64,000 nt of DNA, from assembly GCF_000766795.1 (NCBI RefSeq), contig NZ_JPDS01000002.1, positions 997,001 to 1,061,000 of the forward strand, read 5' to 3'. Source of the DNA: Polaribacter sp. Hel1_85 (GTDB lineage Bacteria; Bacteroidota; Bacteroidia; Flavobacteriales; Flavobacteriaceae). Position 1 is the stretch's first letter. Each line of letters begins with the position of its first letter. Below are positions 9,449 through 17,283 of the stretch, one piece after another. A program made the position numbers and the translations under genes. Below the pieces are notes generated by a model that was given only the letters and a program-made list of their open reading frames with translations, made no database searches and was not told the origin of the DNA.

Positions 9449-9584
9449 TTAATTACTTTTAGAATCTATGAAACGTTTTCTGTAAAATTATTATTGTAGT
9501 AGTTGTTCATCAAAAATACTATTTAAAATATAAAATAAATAAAGATAGGTGTTAAAGTAGTTCTGTGGTTTTTTAGAATGTACC

Positions 9585-9592
9585 TATCTTTG
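9585..9592 (+). promoter_or_regulatory. -7 promoter box directly before thiL
   Basis: TATCTTTG fits TAnnTTTG and is followed by CAGC and the thiL ATG. With transcription starting a few bases after the box the message would be nearly or fully leaderless. A weak -33 match (TCTG) lies 19 bases upstream. Confidence 0.6.
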
Positions 9593-9596
9593 CAGC

Positions 9597-10649
9597 ATGT
9601 TAGAAGACAAAAATACACAAAAGACATCATTAGCTGAACTAGGGGAGTTTGGTTTAATCAATCATATTACAAAATATTTTAAGGTAGAAAATGCATCAAC
9701 AGTAAAAGCTGTTGGAGATGATGCTGCTGTTTTAGCAGTTTCAGAAAAACAAACCTTAGTAACTACAGATTTGTTGGTAGAAGGTGTGCATTTCGATTTA
9801 AGTTATATGCCATTAAAGCATTTAGGTTATAAAGCTGTTATGGTAAATTTATCTGATGTGTATGCAATGAATGGAGTTGCAGAACAAATTACAGTTTCTA
9901 TTGCAGTTTCTAATCGATTTCCTTTAGAAGCAATAGAAGAATTGTATGCAGGAATTCAGTTAGCTTGTAACACTTATAAAGTTGATTTAGTTGGTGGTGA
10001 TACAACCTCTTCTACAAAAGGAATTTTAATTTCTATTACAGCAATTGGTAAAGCAGAAAAAGACGAAGTTGTTTACAGAAATGGAGCAAAAGACACAGAT
10101 TTAATTGTAGTTTCTGGAGATTTAGGTGCAGCATATTTAGGCTTACAAGTTTTAGAAAGAGAGAAGCAAGTTTTTAAAGTAGACCCTAATAATCAGCCAG
10201 ATTTAGATAATTATACTTATTTAATAGAGCGTCAATTAAAACCAGAAGCGCGTAAAGACGTTGCTGGGTTATTAAAAGAATTGGAAGTAAAACCAACTTC
10301 TATGATAGATATTTCTGACGGACTTTCGTCAGAACTTTTTCATATTTGTACACAGAGTAAAGTAGGGTGTAAGGTATATGAAGAAAAATTGCCATTAGAT
10401 CCTCAAGTAATTTCTACTTGTGAAGAGTTTGAGTTAGATTCTACAATGGTAGCTTTAAGTGGAGGAGAAGACTATGAGCTTTTATTTACTGTACCAATTG
10501 CAGATTTCGATAAAATAAAAGGAAATCCTAATTTTTCTATTATTGGCCATATTACCGCAGAAAACCAAGGTTTAAATTTAGTAACAAGAGCTAATCAAGA
10601 AATTGAATTAAAAGCACAAGGTTGGAATGCTTTAAAAGAAGAGCAATAA
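9597..10649 (+). CDS. thiL: Thiamine-monophosphate kinase
   Basis: A 350-residue ATP-dependent kinase that converts thiamine monophosphate to the diphosphate cofactor. The AIR-synthase-like fold is evident: the N-terminal LAELGEFGLINHI, the Mg/ATP motif GDDAAV near 41-46, TTDLLVEGVHFD, KAVMVNLSDVYAMNG, the nucleotide motif GGDTTSS near 139, and C-terminal SGGEDYELLFTV. Length is normal for the Bacteroidota form. A -7 box sits four bases before ATG. A strong palindromic terminator follows the stop codon and serves the converging gene as well. Confidence 0.95.
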   Translation: MLEDKNTQKTSLAELGEFGLINHITKYFKVENASTVKAVGDDAAVLAVSEKQTLVTTDLLVEGVHFDLSYMPLKHLGYKAVMVNLSDVYAMNGVAEQITVSIAVSNRFPLEAIEELYAGIQLACNTYKVDLVGGDTTSSTKGILISITAIGKAEKDEVVYRNGAKDTDLIVVSGDLGAAYLGLQVLEREKQVFKVDPNNQPDLDNYTYLIERQLKPEARKDVAGLLKELEVKPTSMIDISDGLSSELFHICTQSKVGCKVYEEKLPLDPQVISTCEEFELDSTMVALSGGEDYELLFTVPIADFDKIKGNPNFSIIGHITAENQGLNLVTRANQEIELKAQGWNALKEEQ

Positions 10650-10664
10650 AGGGCAAATTAGTTT

Positions 10665-10704
10665 TAAAAAAAAAGCGAAAATTTCAAATTTTCGCTTTTT
10701 TTTT
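10665..10704. terminator. Bidirectional rho-independent terminator
   Basis: A-rich run, AAGCGAAAATTT, a two-base turn, AAATTTTCGCTT and a T run. It lies between the converging thiL and acyl-protein synthetase genes and has A and T tracts suitable for both directions. Confidence 0.9.
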
Positions 10705-10758
10705 TATGAATGCTCGTTTAACGTATTAACTGATATGATTTTTTTGAGAAAGTAAAGT

Positions 10759-11745
10759 TTATAAAACCATTAAATTACAACCTCTAATATCAGAATCGTC
10801 AAAACGACCAATAATTTCAAAAGTTCCATTTTTGTGAACTTTTCCTAAATCTTGGGTTGCAATAAATGAGCATGAATTGTAGTTAGCCAAATCAATAACA
10901 TTGATTCCACCCGTTTTTTCAACTTGCTGAATTGTTAGAGCATCTTCTGTATCTCTTGTTAGAATTTTCATCCAAGGAGGTGTTTCAAAAATGCCATTTC
11001 CTTTAGAATAACCTTGACTTAGTAATTCTGTCATTCCATATTCTGAGTGAATTTTTGAAACTCCAAAACCGTTTTGTAGAATTTGATGCAATTCATCTCT
11101 AACCAATTCTTTTCTTCTTCCTTTCATGCCACCAGTTTCCATAATTATGGTGTTATCTAAGTTGAATTGTTGCATTTCAATTAAGTCTAACAGAGCAAAA
11201 GAAACACCAACTAAAAGCACTTTTTGTCCTTTTTGGTCTAATTCTGTTAGTTTTTTAGCTAATTCTTTAAGATTATTGAGGTAAAACCCACTTTCTAAGT
11301 TTTTAGATTTTGTAATTAAATCATCAACCATAAAAACTAAAGAAGAACCTTTTCTTTCTAGATAATTGGGTAATAAGGCCAAAACCACATAGTCTTCTAT
11401 ATTCCCATAAAAATGAGCAAATCCTTTTAAATAACTTTCTTTGTAAAGATTAATATCGGTTACAAAATGTTTACTTGTTATGCTTCTTGTTGTACCAGAA
11501 CTATAGAAAATTTCTTGCACTTCATCTACAGAAGAAAGTACTTTTTTACTCTTAAAAAATTGGATTGGTAAAAACGGAATTTCTTCAACCTCTGTAACAT
11601 CAGAAGGGTGAATATAGAGTAAATCACAAAAAGAACGGTACACTTTATTATTTTTAAATTGATGTTTAAAAACTTCTAAAGCAACTTGCTTAAAATCTTC
11701 TGTAGTTTGTATGTTAAAAATAGATTCTTGCATATCCTTTTGCAA
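10759..11745 (-). CDS. LuxE/PaaK-type acyl-protein synthetase (acyltransferase)
   Basis: A 328-residue protein of the LuxE group of adenylate-forming enzymes. The sequence SSGTTRSITSKHFV (about 87) is the phosphate-binding loop, and EYGMTELLSQGYS (about 240) is the later motif also seen in PaaK-type ligases. It is shorter than full acyl-CoA ligases and lacks a large C-terminal domain, as expected for LuxE-like proteins. In Bacteroidota these are usually single genes annotated only as acyltransferases; the acyl group and the acceptor are unknown. No partner reductase (LuxC) or carrier protein is nearby. Confidence 0.8.
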   Translation of the reverse strand: MQKDMQESIFNIQTTEDFKQVALEVFKHQFKNNKVYRSFCDLLYIHPSDVTEVEEIPFLPIQFFKSKKVLSSVDEVQEIFYSSGTTRSITSKHFVTDINLYKESYLKGFAHFYGNIEDYVVLALLPNYLERKGSSLVFMVDDLITKSKNLESGFYLNNLKELAKKLTELDQKGQKVLLVGVSFALLDLIEMQQFNLDNTIIMETGGMKGRRKELVRDELHQILQNGFGVSKIHSEYGMTELLSQGYSKGNGIFETPPWMKILTRDTEDALTIQQVEKTGGINVIDLANYNSCSFIATQDLGKVHKNGTFEIIGRFDDSDIRGCNLMVL

Positions 11746-11762
11746 AAATAGAATTATTTAAC

Positions 11763-11788
11763 GCAACCTTTTTACAATTTTTACATCT
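11763..11788 (+). promoter_or_regulatory. ECF-sigma-like promoter motif of the serpin gene
   Basis: GCAACC (11763-11768), 14 bases, then ACATCT (11783-11788), 22 bases before the serpin ATG. The same arrangement and similar flanks occur at 13038-13063. GCAACC-type -35 elements with a C-T-rich -10 are typical of ECF sigma factors, and one is encoded at 14920-15465. Confidence 0.55.
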
Positions 11789-11810
11789 TTAAGAAAAGAA
11801 ACTATAAACT

Positions 11811-13019
11811 ATGAAAAAAAATGTTTTAATAAAAGTACTTTTTATTGTTGTGTTACAATCTTGTTCGTCAACCTTAAAAGAAAAAGAACCTTTTAATACA
11901 ATACCAAAAAGTGAAAAATTTATAGAATCCAACAATAAATTTGCTTTTGATATTTTTAAAAATATTGCTACTACAGAAACAAATGAAAACTTTATGATAT
12001 CCCCTGTAAGTCTTTCTTTAGCTATAGGTATGGTGTATAATGGAGCAGAAAGTGAAACTAAAATAGCTTTTGAAAACACATTAAACTATACTGATTTTCT
12101 ACCTAATGAGATTAATGAAATCAACAGAGAAATAAGTTTGAATTTATCAGATAACTCTGTTGGTTCTTTGTTTGAAATTGCAAACTCTATTTGGGTAGAA
12201 AAAACATTTTCTGTAAAAGAAGATTTCATCAACACAAATAAAAATTATTACAATGCTGAGGTTGAAAATTTAGATTTTTCTGATGCAAATTCAATAAATA
12301 TTATAAACAACTGGGTGTCAGGTAAAACACATCAAAAAATACCAACAATTATAGAAACGATTAGTCCAACAGATGTTATGTTTCTTATAAATGCTTTGTA
12401 TTTTAAAAGTGATTGGAAATATAAATTTGAAGAAGAAAACACTAAAGAAATCCCTTTTTATGGCGCAAATAGCACAGAAAATGTAGAAATGATGAATCTT
12501 ACTAATGATTTATTATTTTATGAAAATACTTCTTTTTCTGCTGTTAAACTACCTTACAAGAATGATAAATACACCATGACTGTTATACTTCCAAAAGAGA
12601 ACAAAACTACCACAGATATTATAAATCTTTTAAATACTGATAATTGGAAAAGTTGGACTGAAAACTTTAAAAATCAAGCTATCAACTTAACAATTCCAAA
12701 ATTTAAATCTTCTTATCAAAAAATATTAAATGAAACACTAATTGATTTAGGTTTAGGAAATGCATTCTCTACAAATGCAAATTTTAATGGAATTAGTGAT
12801 GTATCTTTAAAAATATCTTATGTATTACAAAAAACGTTTATAGAAGTTAATGAAAAAGGAACCGAAGCTGCTGCTGTTACTGTTGTTGGAATTGAAACTA
12901 CTTCTACTCAACCAAATAAAGAGATGATAATAAACAAGCCTTTTTTGTACACAATTACAGAAAAAGAAACTGGCTCTATTTGTTTTCTTGGGAAAATAGG
13001 AATGCCAAAAGATGAATAA
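11811..13019 (+). CDS. Serpin family protease inhibitor, lipoprotein
   Basis: A 402-residue serpin with a lipoprotein signal (VVLQSC, Cys about 18), so it is probably anchored on the outer membrane. Serpin landmarks include NFMISPVSLSLAIGMVYNGA, FLINALYFKSDWKYKF and the C-terminal NKPFLYTITEKETGSICFLGKI. The reactive-centre hinge EKGTEAAAVTVV has the Gly, Thr and small residues required for loop insertion, so it should be inhibitory. Counting from the hinge puts the scissile bond at Thr-Ser (ETT-STQ), which would suit a protease other than a trypsin-like one. It has its own promoter-like motif shared with the downstream lipoprotein operon. Confidence 0.92.
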   Translation: MKKNVLIKVLFIVVLQSCSSTLKEKEPFNTIPKSEKFIESNNKFAFDIFKNIATTETNENFMISPVSLSLAIGMVYNGAESETKIAFENTLNYTDFLPNEINEINREISLNLSDNSVGSLFEIANSIWVEKTFSVKEDFINTNKNYYNAEVENLDFSDANSINIINNWVSGKTHQKIPTIIETISPTDVMFLINALYFKSDWKYKFEEENTKEIPFYGANSTENVEMMNLTNDLLFYENTSFSAVKLPYKNDKYTMTVILPKENKTTTDIINLLNTDNWKSWTENFKNQAINLTIPKFKSSYQKILNETLIDLGLGNAFSTNANFNGISDVSLKISYVLQKTFIEVNEKGTEAAAVTVVGIETTSTQPNKEMIINKPFLYTITEKETGSICFLGKIGMPKDE

Positions 13020-13037
13020 AAATAACATTATTTAGAC

Positions 13038-13063
13038 GCAACCTTTTTTTAGTTTTTGCATCT
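13038..13063 (+). promoter_or_regulatory. ECF-sigma-like promoter motif of the lipoprotein/sigma operon
   Basis: GCAACC (13038-13043), 14 bases, then GCATCT (13058-13063), 22 bases before the ATG at 13085. The spacing to the second element and to the ATG is identical to that upstream of the serpin gene. Autoregulation by the operon's own sigma factor is the natural reading. Confidence 0.55.
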
Positions 13064-13084
13064 TATAAGAAACAAACTCAAATT

Positions 13085-13444
13085 ATGAAGTTAAAAACAA
13101 TTTTCTTACTCTTAATATTTGTTGTTTTTTCTTGTAATGATAAAAATGAAGTTTCTTTAGTTTGCGGAGTAGAAAATCCGATAGAAGAATTGGCTTTTTT
13201 AAATGAGATAAAAAATAATATAGACAGAATAGATTGTGCAGGTAAAAGTGCTATTATACAATATATTTATAAATCAGAAATTGTTTTTGAAGTAAATATT
13301 TGTGATCAAATTGCAGACGGACAAACATCCGTTTACAATTGTTCTGGAGAAGTAGTTTGCACGTTTGGAGGAATTGCGGGTGTTAATACTTGTCCTGATT
13401 TTGATAAATTAAGAACAGATAAAATTATTTTATATGGCAATTAA
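13085..13444 (+). CDS. Small lipoprotein of unknown function
   Basis: A 119-residue protein with a lipoprotein signal ending in VVFSC (Cys about 17). Five further Cys residues lie in the mature part (CGVENP, DCAGKS, ICDQ, YNCSG, VCTFGG, TCPDF region), enough for disulfide pairs in the periplasm or at the surface. I do not recognise a named family. It opens the operon that runs through three more lipoproteins to the ECF sigma factor, and its last codons overlap the next gene by 11 bases. Confidence 0.75.
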   Translation: MKLKTIFLLLIFVVFSCNDKNEVSLVCGVENPIEELAFLNEIKNNIDRIDCAGKSAIIQYIYKSEIVFEVNICDQIADGQTSVYNCSGEVVCTFGGIAGVNTCPDFDKLRTDKIILYGN

Positions 13445-13781
13445 AAGAATTATTTTAATGTTTTTATTATTATCAATTGCCTCTTGTGAGCAAAATAAAG
13501 AGAATTTAATACAAAAAACAATAATAGTTGCTTCTACAAAGATGGATTGTCAAGGATTAGCAGCACAAAAGTGTTTGTTGATAAGGGAAGAAGATAAACA
13601 AAACTGGGAGTATTTTTATGACTCAATAATTGACTTTGATTATGAAGAAGGTTTTGAATACGAAATTTTAATTTCTGAAATGGAAATAGAAAATCCTCTT
13701 CAAGATGCATCTTCAAAAGAACATACATTCATAAAAGTTATCTCCAAAATTGAAAAAACATCAGAAAATTTACCAAGCTAA
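13434..13781 (+). CDS. Small lipoprotein with DUF4377-like features
   Basis: A 115-residue lipoprotein (signal ends SIASC). The mature part has CQGLAAQKCLLIREEDKQNWEYFYDSI and FEYEILISEMEIENP, which resembles DUF4377, a small domain with a conserved Cys pair and a Trp found in secreted or HslJ-linked proteins; I make this match from memory of the pattern only. It overlaps the upstream gene by 11 bases and is followed by a third lipoprotein gene 13 bases away, so it belongs to the same operon. Confidence 0.7.
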   Translation: MAIKRIILMFLLLSIASCEQNKENLIQKTIIVASTKMDCQGLAAQKCLLIREEDKQNWEYFYDSIIDFDYEEGFEYEILISEMEIENPLQDASSKEHTFIKVISKIEKTSENLPS

Positions 13782-13794
13782 AAATTTAGATATT

Positions 13795-14487
13795 ATGAAT
13801 TTTAAAAATATATTTATTTTACTTTTTGCAGTTATCTTTTTTTCTTGCGAAAACAATGATACAATTATAGATTCAGATAATCTATTATTAGGGAGTTGGG
13901 TGGAACCAATTTATGATGGAGAAACCACAACTTTTAAAAGAGGAAATTCTTTACCAAATGATGCGTATGGAATTTCATTTATTCAAAATGGAGATTTTAT
14001 AGAACATACTTCTGGTTGGTGTGGTACACCTCCTTTAACTTTTTTTAATATTGAAGGAACTTTTGAGTTAGAAAACACCCTTATTAGTATCTCTACAAAA
14101 AGTTATCCAACAAATTATGCTTGGAGAATTATATCGCTTACAGAACAAGAATTAGTAGTAAAAAGAGAATTAACAGAACAAGAAATAGACCATAGAAACT
14201 TAATGGATTTATTTAATGAAATACAGAACCTAGCTTATAGCGTTTCTTGTTCAGATTCTAGTAATTGGTTGTTTACTGCTTATGGAGCAAAAGGTTGTGG
14301 TGGACCTCAAGGATATATTGCATATTCTAATCAAATTGATACTGTTTCTTTTCTTCAAAAAATTGAAATATACACAGAGGCCGAAAAAGACTTTAATTAT
14401 AAATACGGAGTTGTTTCTGATTGTTCTTTGCCAAGTGTTCCAACATCTGTAGAGTGCCAAAACGGATATCCAATCTTTAAATATTAA
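13795..14487 (+). CDS. Lipoprotein of unknown function
   Basis: A 230-residue lipoprotein; ATG at 13795 is preferred because it begins the signal peptide that ends in IFFSC, whereas an in-frame ATG at 13750 would overlap the previous gene and add a polar stretch. Early motifs LLLGSWVEPIYDGET and GISFIQNGDFIEHTSGWCGTPP suggest a lipocalin-like beta barrel of the kind seen in many flavobacterial lipoproteins. Later Cys residues (SVSCSD, KGCGGP, SDCSLP, VECQNG) may form disulfides. Function unknown. Confidence 0.75.
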   Translation: MNFKNIFILLFAVIFFSCENNDTIIDSDNLLLGSWVEPIYDGETTTFKRGNSLPNDAYGISFIQNGDFIEHTSGWCGTPPLTFFNIEGTFELENTLISISTKSYPTNYAWRIISLTEQELVVKRELTEQEIDHRNLMDLFNEIQNLAYSVSCSDSSNWLFTAYGAKGCGGPQGYIAYSNQIDTVSFLQKIEIYTEAEKDFNYKYGVVSDCSLPSVPTSVECQNGYPIFKY

Positions 14488-14507
14488 TTAAAAAAACTAA
14501 ATTAAAA

Positions 14508-14915
14508 ATGAAAAAAATTACGTTGCTTTTATTCGGATTACTTGTTTTCTATTCTTGTTTAAATAATGATATTGATACACCAAATTATAGATTTGAATAT
14601 TTACCTATAGATTCAGCGATAACTCCTGCAAGTTTCACTTTAGGCGAAATAGATACAATTAAAGTAAAATATACGCTACCAAATGGTTGCTATTCTTTTG
14701 ATCAAATTTATTATCAAACAAGAGATACTACAAGAATTGTTGCAATTACAGCATTTGTACAATTAGATGAAGATTGTACCGAAGCTATTATACAAGAAGA
14801 AACGAAGTTTACAGTAAAAGCGTCTCAAGAAGAAGATTATGTTTTTAAATTTTTTAAAGGAAAAGATAGTAATGGCGAAAATATTTTTGAGGAAGTGATA
14901 GTTCCTGTAAATTAG
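14508..14915 (+). CDS. Small lipoprotein of unknown function
   Basis: A 135-residue lipoprotein with a signal ending in LVFYSC. The mature part reads like a single immunoglobulin-like beta sandwich (ITPASFTLGEIDTIKVKYTLPNGC, then EDYVFKFFKGKDSNGENIFEEV). No named family recognised. It is the fourth lipoprotein of the operon and its stop codon at 14913-14915 lies immediately before the ECF sigma factor coding region, so the two are probably translationally coupled. Confidence 0.75.
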   Translation: MKKITLLLFGLLVFYSCLNNDIDTPNYRFEYLPIDSAITPASFTLGEIDTIKVKYTLPNGCYSFDQIYYQTRDTTRIVAITAFVQLDEDCTEAIIQEETKFTVKASQEEDYVFKFFKGKDSNGENIFEEVIVPVN

Positions 14916-14919
14916 AGCT

Positions 14920-15465
14920 ATCAAACTCGAAGAACTCATACAGGAATGCTGTAAACAAAAAATAACAGCACAAGCAGAGGTTTATCAGCTTTTTTCTGAT
15001 AAGCTTTTTGCTGTTTGTTTAAAATATTCAAGTAATTATCAAGATGCAGAAGACAATTTACAAGATAGTTTTATTACTATTTTCGATAAAATTAAACAAT
15101 ATAAAAACAAAGGTTCTTTTGAAGGTTGGTTAAAAAGAATTACCATAAATACAGTATTACAGAAATATAGAAAACAATCTACGGTGCAAATTGTAGAAGA
15201 AGTTTGTGAAGTAGATGAGCTTGAAGAAATCAGTTTAGATAGTACTGTTTTTAGTGTTGATGTTTTGTTAGAATATATTCAGCATTTACCAGACAGATAT
15301 AGGTTAGTTTTTAATTTATATGTGTTAGACAGTTATTCACATAAAGAAATTGCTGAATTGTTAAAAATTTCTATTGGAACATCAAAATCTAACTTGTCTA
15401 GAGCAAGAAAAATTTTAAAAGAAAAGTTAGAAAATCATCAAAAAAACGAAGAAAAGATTAATTAA
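14920..15465 (+). CDS. ECF-type RNA polymerase sigma-70 factor without a canonical start codon
   Basis: About 181 residues with both ECF domains. Region 2 is clear from KLFAVCLKYSSNYQDAEDNL and DSFITIFDKI, with GSFEGWLKRITINTVLQKYR after it; region 4 is LPDRYRLVFNLYVLDSYSHK, the helix EIAELLKISIGTSKSNLSRA and a basic end. The reading frame opens after a stop at 14908 and has no ATG, GTG, TTG or CTG until GTG 15184, which would delete region 2. Homologues begin MKLEEL, so the codon ATC at 14920 probably stands where Met should be (ATT 14911 is the other choice). Its stop overlaps the ATG of the next gene. Confidence 0.75.
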   Translation: MKLEELIQECCKQKITAQAEVYQLFSDKLFAVCLKYSSNYQDAEDNLQDSFITIFDKIKQYKNKGSFEGWLKRITINTVLQKYRKQSTVQIVEEVCEVDELEEISLDSTVFSVDVLLEYIQHLPDRYRLVFNLYVLDSYSHKEIAELLKISIGTSKSNLSRARKILKEKLENHQKNEEKIN

Positions 15466-16811
15466 TGAATCAAAATAATTTAGATAAACTGTTTCAAGAA
15501 CAACTTAAAAATTTGGAGGTAACTCCAAATAAAGAAGTATGGAACAAAATTGAATCTAAACTTAAAAAGAAAAAGAGGAGAATAGTTCCTCTTTGGTGGT
15601 TTGCTAGTGGAGGAGTAGCAGCTTTATTGTTACTTGGCTTACTTTTATTTCCATTTTCATCTAAAGAAAATGATTTGATAAAAATAGATTCAGAAACTAT
15701 AATTACAGAAAGTTCTAAAGAGAAAGTAAAAAAAGAAACCAAGTTACAAACAAAAATAGATTCAGTATTTCAAGAAGAAAATAATGAAGAAAAAGTGTTT
15801 GTTGCTGATAAAAAAACAAACACAAAACAGATTAAGAAAAATAAAAACATAGAAAAGAAGAAGGAATTAGTTAGCACCAAAAACGCTATGAAAAAGATTT
15901 TTTTAGCTGACAATTCTTTGGAAACCAAGATCAATTCATCAGAAGAAGAAAAGGTAATTATTGATGACATTAAGGAGATTGTTTCTAAAAAAAAGGATGT
16001 AATAAAACAGAATGAGATTAATAAACTCGAAACAGAATCAATTACTAATAAAGTAGATTTAAACGAATTTGTAGATAAAAAAGACAGTGTTTCTTCCAAT
16101 AGAAAAATAAAAAGAAAATGGTCTATTGCACCAGTTTTTGCAGTATTAAATTCGAATTCATTTTCTGATGCATCTCCAGTAAATAATAATTTATCAAATT
16201 CTACGAAAGGTAAAAGTTCTTTTTCTTATGGTTTTCAAGTTGGATATAACATAAATAAAAAATGGACAATTCAGACAGGAATTCACGTTCAAGAAATGAA
16301 CTTTGTTAATAACCAAGTAATTGCTGTTTCTTCAATTTCAAAAAATTCATCTTCTGTGGCATTTAATAACGGTGAATCATTTTCTTTTGAAGAGGTTTCT
16401 TTACTGAGTTCAGATTTTGCTAGTAATGCTACATTAAAAACAGGAAGTTTTAGCGGAGATTTAAATCAAAATTACGGTTATATAGAAATTCCTATAGAAA
16501 TTAAATACACTTTTTTAGAAACAAATAAAGTTCGTACACAGATAGTTACAGGTTTTAGCTCACTGTTTTTAAATAAAAATGAAGTGAATTTAAATACACA
16601 GTTTTTGTCTAAATCTGGTGAGGCAACTAATTTAAATAATATTAACTTTAGTGGAAACTTAGGTTTAGATATAAATTATAGTATAAATAAAAAATGGTCT
16701 TTAAACTTAAACCCAATGTTTAAAGCTCAATTAAATACATTTAGTAAAAACTCAAACGGGTTTGCTCCTTTTAATATTGGTGTATATTCAGGAGTTAAAT
16801 ATACCTTTTAG
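15465..16811 (+). CDS. Sigma-factor-linked membrane protein with C-terminal outer-membrane barrel
   Basis: A 448-residue protein typical of the gene that follows an ECF sigma factor in Flavobacteriia. The N-terminal 35 residues (LEVTPNKEVWNKIESKLKKK) are cytoplasmic and would bind the sigma factor, a membrane helix lies at about 43-66, and a long Lys/Glu-rich linker (about 70-215) spans the periplasm. The C-terminal part (about 218-448) has alternating beta strands of a small outer-membrane barrel ending in GVYSGVKYTF. It may therefore connect the outer membrane with sigma release. ATG overlaps the sigma stop codon by one base. Confidence 0.8.
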   Translation: MNQNNLDKLFQEQLKNLEVTPNKEVWNKIESKLKKKKRRIVPLWWFASGGVAALLLLGLLLFPFSSKENDLIKIDSETIITESSKEKVKKETKLQTKIDSVFQEENNEEKVFVADKKTNTKQIKKNKNIEKKKELVSTKNAMKKIFLADNSLETKINSSEEEKVIIDDIKEIVSKKKDVIKQNEINKLETESITNKVDLNEFVDKKDSVSSNRKIKRKWSIAPVFAVLNSNSFSDASPVNNNLSNSTKGKSSFSYGFQVGYNINKKWTIQTGIHVQEMNFVNNQVIAVSSISKNSSSVAFNNGESFSFEEVSLLSSDFASNATLKTGSFSGDLNQNYGYIEIPIEIKYTFLETNKVRTQIVTGFSSLFLNKNEVNLNTQFLSKSGEATNLNNINFSGNLGLDINYSINKKWSLNLNPMFKAQLNTFSKNSNGFAPFNIGVYSGVKYTF

Positions 16812-16938
16812 CGATGTTATATGTAGTTTTATCGAAATTCATATAGAAAAACTATTATAAACACATAATTTGGTCTCGTTTTTGATTATAATCTAATTGA
16901 TTTTAATATTTTAGATAAAAAAATAAAAAGAAAAAAGT

Positions 16939-17283
16939 ATGACATTTTTAGCAATTACCTACAGAACCTTTAGTGGAACAAAAGAAGTTATAGAATTAAA
17001 AGAGCCAAAGAATACACAATGGGTTATATACAAAGATAATATACCTGCATATTTTGTTGATTTTTTTGATTTAGAGAAGGAATCTAACGCTATGATGAAT
17101 AGTTTAGTTTTATGCGCAAAAAGACCATTGCAAGAAGTTTTAGAACTTATTAATAAAAAAAATAACGTTAATTTGTCTGTACCTTTAATTTCTCGTTTAG
17201 GTTTAAAAAAGATAGTTAGGTCTGAAGTAAGAGAAATGAATTTAGAACCAATTCCAGAAGAATGGTTATCTTATTCTATGTAA
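16939..17283 (+). CDS. Small protein of unknown function
   Basis: A 114-residue soluble protein without signal peptide or membrane helix. It starts MTFLAITYRTFSGTKEVIEL and ends in an acidic PIPEEWLSYSM. No family recognised. The coding signal (codon use like its neighbours) and an independent upstream gap of 127 bases support a real gene. It converges with and overlaps the isoaspartyl peptidase gene by 13 bases at their 3' ends. Confidence 0.6.
   Translation: MTFLAITYRTFSGTKEVIELKEPKNTQWVIYKDNIPAYFVDFFDLEKESNAMMNSLVLCAKRPLQEVLELINKKNNVNLSVPLISRLGLKKIVRSEVREMNLEPIPEEWLSYSM

Noticed and set aside
10759-11745. Phenylacetate-CoA ligase
   Set aside because: Too short and without the C-terminal domain or any phenylacetate gene near; LuxE-like is the better match.
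15184-15465. Short protein from GTG 15184 as the real gene
   Set aside because: It would hold only sigma region 4; the frame upstream has clear region 2 words, so the gene begins much earlier.
15770-16099. Minus-strand reading frame of about 109 codons
   Set aside because: It is the mirror of the Lys/Glu-rich linker of the sigma-linked membrane protein and reads as Leu/Phe-rich noise; similar antisense frames were left out throughout.
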